From positions 2,666,001 through 2,730,000 of the forward strand of contig NZ_BAAAWO010000001.1 of the NCBI RefSeq assembly GCF_039535115.1: a stretch of 64,000 bases of DNA. Reading direction: 5' to 3'. Numbering within the stretch: the first letter of the stretch is position 1; the number at the start of each line of letters is the position of its first letter. The notes under the pieces are model-generated. The model saw only the letters and a program-made list of their open reading frames with translations. It did not search any database and was not told the DNA's origin. Origin of the DNA: Paeniglutamicibacter sulfureus. GTDB lineage: Bacteria > Actinomycetota > Actinomycetes > Actinomycetales > Micrococcaceae. This document shows, piece after piece, positions 61,885-64,000 of this stretch. The translations under genes were made by a program, and so were the position numbers.

Positions 61885-62555
61885 TACTTGGTGCCTCCGA
61901 TGGTGACGAGGGTATCGACGAAGATGCCGGGGGTGATCACGGTTTCCGGATCGATCTGCCCGGCGGGGACGATCTCGGAAACCTGCACGATGGCCTGCTT
62001 CGCGGCGGTGGCCATGATGGGCCCGAAGTTGCGGGCGGTCTTGCGGTAGACCAGGTTGCCCAGCTCATCGGCGCGCAGCGCCTTGATGAGGGCAAAGTCG
62101 GCACTGATCGGGGTCTCGAGCACGTAGCCCTTGCCATCGATCATGCGCGTTTCCTTGCCCTCGGCAAGCATGGTGCCGTAGCCGGTGGGCGTGAAAAACC
62201 CGCCGATGCCGGCGCCGGCGGCGCGGATGCGTTCGGCCAGGTTGCCCTGCGGGACCAGCTCGAGTTCGAGCTCGCCGGCGCGGTAGGCCTCGTCGAAGTG
62301 CCAGGAATCGGACTGGCGCGGGAAGGAGCAGATGACCTTCTTGACCCGGCGTTCCTTGATGAGCAGGGCCAGGCCGGCGTCGGCCTGCCCGGCGTTGTTG
62401 TTCACGACGGTCAGTTCCTTGGCGCCGCACTCCATGAGTGCGTCGATCAGTTCCATCGGCTGGCCGGCGTTGCCGAAGCCTCCGATGAGCACTGTGGCTC
62501 CGTCCTTGATATCGGCGACGGCTTCGGCCGCCGAAGTGGCAATACGTGGTGCCAT
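61884..62555 (-). CDS. pcaI: 3-oxoadipate CoA-transferase subunit A
   Basis: 223 residues. GGFGNAGQPMELIDAL near residue 25, SDSWHFDEAYRAGELELE near 82 (two parts: SDSWHFDEAY and RAGELELE) and GIGGFFTPTGYGT are all PcaI-specific forms of the CoA-transferase alpha subunit. It is the second gene of the pcaFIJ operon, 64 bp after pcaF. Confidence 0.93.
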   Translation of the reverse strand: MAPRIATSAAEAVADIKDGATVLIGGFGNAGQPMELIDALMECGAKELTVVNNNAGQADAGLALLIKERRVKKVICSFPRQSDSWHFDEAYRAGELELELVPQGNLAERIRAAGAGIGGFFTPTGYGTMLAEGKETRMIDGKGYVLETPISADFALIKALRADELGNLVYRKTARNFGPIMATAAKQAIVQVSEIVPAGQIDPETVITPGIFVDTLVTIGGTK

Positions 62556-62619
62556 AAGTTGTTCTCTCCTAAATCTGTTCGGTCAGGGGATGGGGGGGGT
62601 TCAACTCCCCCGAGGGTGC

Positions 62620-63828
62620 CTAGGCGGCGTTCGGGTTTTCCAGCACGACGGCCAGGCCCTGGCCGACGCCGATGCAGATGGCTGCAACGCCCCAGCGCTG
62701 GTTGTTCTCCTGCAGGCGGCGTGCCAGGGTGCCCAGGATGCGCAGGCCCGAGGCTCCCAGCGGGTGGCCGATGGACAGCGCGCCGCCCCAGGCGTTCACG
62801 ATTCCGGCGTCGATGTCCCAGGCGCGGACGCAGGCCAGCGACTGGGCGGCGAAGGCCTCGTTGAGTTCCACTGCTGCGACGTCGGACCAGGAGATCCCGG
62901 CCTTGGCCAGCGCCTTGTTGGCGGCCTCCACCGGGGCGAAGCCGAAGTACTGCGGGTCAAGTGCCGAGGACGCGCGGCCGGCAATGCGGGCCAGCGGGGC
63001 AGCTCCCAGCAGCTCGCCGCCGCGCTCGGAACCGATGAAGGCTGCGGAGGCGCCATCGGACATCGGCGAGGCGTTGCCGGCGGTGACGGTTCCGGTGGCG
63101 GCGTCGCGGAAGACGGGGCGCAGCCCGGCCAGGGTCTCGGCGGTGGAACCGGGGCGGATGGTCTCATCCATCGTCACCTCGGTGCCGCGCTTGTTGGCCG
63201 GGGGCACGGAGACCACGAGGTTGTCGTACTTGCCGTTGGCCCAGGCCTCGGCTGCCAGCGTGTGTGAGAGCGCTGCGAACTCGTCCTGGTCCTCGCGGGT
63301 GACCTCGTACTTTTCGCGCAGCTGTTCGGTGGCCTCGCCCAGGGACACGGTCCATTGACTGGGCATGGCCGGGTTGACCAGGCGCCAGCCCAGGGTGGTG
63401 TTTGCAAGTTCCAGGTTGGCCATCGGGAAGGGACGCTCGGTCTTGGGCAGCACCCACGGGGCGCGGCTCATGGATTCGACGCCGCCGACCAGGACCAGGT
63501 CCGCGTCGTCCGTGTTGACCTGGCGGGCGGCGGCGATGGCCGCGTCCAGCGAGGAGCCGCAGAGGCGGTTCATGGTGGTGCCGGGCAGCGAGGTGGGCAG
63601 GCCCGCCAGCAGGGTGGCCATGCGGGCCACGTTGCGGTTTTCCTCGCCGGCGCCGTTGGCGTTGCCGAAGATCGATTCGTCAATGGAAGCCGGATCCAGC
63701 TGCGGCGCGCGGGCAACGAGCTCGCGGACCACGTGCGCGGCCAGGTCGTCGGGGCGGTGCGAGGAAAGGCTTCCGCCGATCTTGCCGAAGGGGGTGCGGA
63801 TCGCGTCGTAGAGGTACGCCTGCTTCAT
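62620..63828 (-). CDS. pcaF: Beta-ketoadipyl-CoA thiolase
   Basis: 402 residues, the typical PcaF length. The nucleophile cysteine is in MNRLCGSSLDAA near residue 91, the NEAFAAQ motif near 345, GHPLGASG near 355 and CIGVGQG near 388, completing the thiolase site. It cleaves beta-ketoadipyl-CoA to succinyl-CoA and acetyl-CoA, the last step of the beta-ketoadipate pathway. It is the first gene of the operon and its promoter carries PcaR-type palindromes. The upper-pathway genes (catA/pcaGH and others) are not in this window. Confidence 0.93.
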   Translation of the reverse strand: MKQAYLYDAIRTPFGKIGGSLSSHRPDDLAAHVVRELVARAPQLDPASIDESIFGNANGAGEENRNVARMATLLAGLPTSLPGTTMNRLCGSSLDAAIAAARQVNTDDADLVLVGGVESMSRAPWVLPKTERPFPMANLELANTTLGWRLVNPAMPSQWTVSLGEATEQLREKYEVTREDQDEFAALSHTLAAEAWANGKYDNLVVSVPPANKRGTEVTMDETIRPGSTAETLAGLRPVFRDAATGTVTAGNASPMSDGASAAFIGSERGGELLGAAPLARIAGRASSALDPQYFGFAPVEAANKALAKAGISWSDVAAVELNEAFAAQSLACVRAWDIDAGIVNAWGGALSIGHPLGASGLRILGTLARRLQENNQRWGVAAICIGVGQGLAVVLENPNAA

Positions 63829-63858
63829 GATGTGGGGTCCTGGCTTCCTGGTCGATTT

Positions 63859-63892
63859 GTTCGCATCGCGAACGCTTGTTCACTAAATGAAC
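63859..63892 (-). promoter_or_regulatory. Paired operator boxes upstream of pcaF
   Basis: Two palindromes stand 4 bp apart: GTTCGC-ATC-GCGAAC (63859-63873) and GTTCA-CTAAA-TGAAC (63878-63892). Each is 15 bp, with half sites beginning GTTC, as expected for IclR-type regulators such as PcaR. They lie 31-64 bp before the pcaF start codon. Confidence 0.75.
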
Positions 63893-64000
63893 TTTATCAC
63901 CGGGAGGGTCGGCCATCAAGGGGTTGACCCATATTGCCCGCGCCACCCCGATACGGCCGTGGACTCCCCGCTAGAGTGGACGGACCCTGGAGGTCGATGC

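Noticed and set aside
62580..62610. G-run upstream of pcaI as a possible quadruplex
   Set aside because: A single G8 run without three further tracts cannot make a standard intramolecular quadruplex.

Overview
The window is high-GC DNA, with G/C-rich third codon positions, GTG/TTG starts and strong Shine-Dalgarno sites. Its gene content is that of a soil actinobacterium of the Micrococcaceae (Arthrobacter / Paeniglutamicibacter type). The family is an inference from gene styles such as the RbsC-RbsB fusion, the CHAD and CsbD proteins and the pcaFIJ order; no rRNA or tRNA is present to fix it. I see 53 intact or partial protein genes and one frameshifted gene, plus two further genes with clear lesions. 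No CRISPR array, tRNA, transposase or prophage is visible.

Layout. (1) 1-9810: a catabolic block with an esterase/beta-lactamase-fold hydrolase (cut by the left edge), a self-sufficient P450-reductase-ferredoxin fusion, a double carboxymuconolactone-decarboxylase-domain protein, an SDR dehydrogenase, an MFS transporter, a TetR regulator and a Tat-exported metallo-hydrolase. (2) 9885-17228: stress and housekeeping genes (FAD-Rieske oxidoreductase, small membrane protein, CsbD, CHAD protein, isochorismatase-fold hydrolase, MFS exporter), with a decayed VOC gene and a TMEM175-type channel gene that has lost its signature motif. (3) 17364-23961: a ribose operon in the order rbsR-K-D-A-(CB)-deoC, in which the fused permease/binding-protein gene carries a frameshift. 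(4) 24428-28077: a Dld-II-like D-lactate dehydrogenase and a divergent GntR regulator. (5) 28249-31715: an IclR regulator divergent from a CoA-transferase/thiolase operon. (6) 31810-32381: a higBA toxin-antitoxin pair with a clear operator. (7) 32630-38219: an M20D amidohydrolase with two orphan membrane proteins, a divergent amidase and an Lrp/AsnC regulator. (8) 38311-44653: a lone KAS-III enzyme, then a TetR regulator with two matching operators and a biotin-dependent acyl-CoA carboxylase operon ending in a CoA-ester lyase. (9) 44702-47749: alcohol dehydrogenase, D-serine dehydratase and a VOC protein. (10) 47832-51333: an AT-richer McrBC-type modification-dependent restriction pair, very likely acquired. 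(11) 51492-57437: a secreted phosphodiesterase with a lamin-tail domain, a quinone oxidoreductase and mmsAB (valine catabolism) with a divergent LysR. (12) 57514-63828: an MHS-family transporter, a SolA-like amine oxidase and the beta-ketoadipate genes pcaR and pcaF-I-J with paired operator boxes.

Together the genes describe a metabolically versatile heterotroph. Aromatic compounds (pcaIJF), branched-chain amino acids (mmsAB, carboxylase operon), ketone bodies (scoAB-thiolase), D-lactate, D-serine, ribose and amide-linked compounds all feed central metabolism, each under its own local regulator. The best candidates for undescribed biology are the P450-centred cluster, the M20D plus two-membrane-protein module, and the McrB with an unusual N-terminal half.
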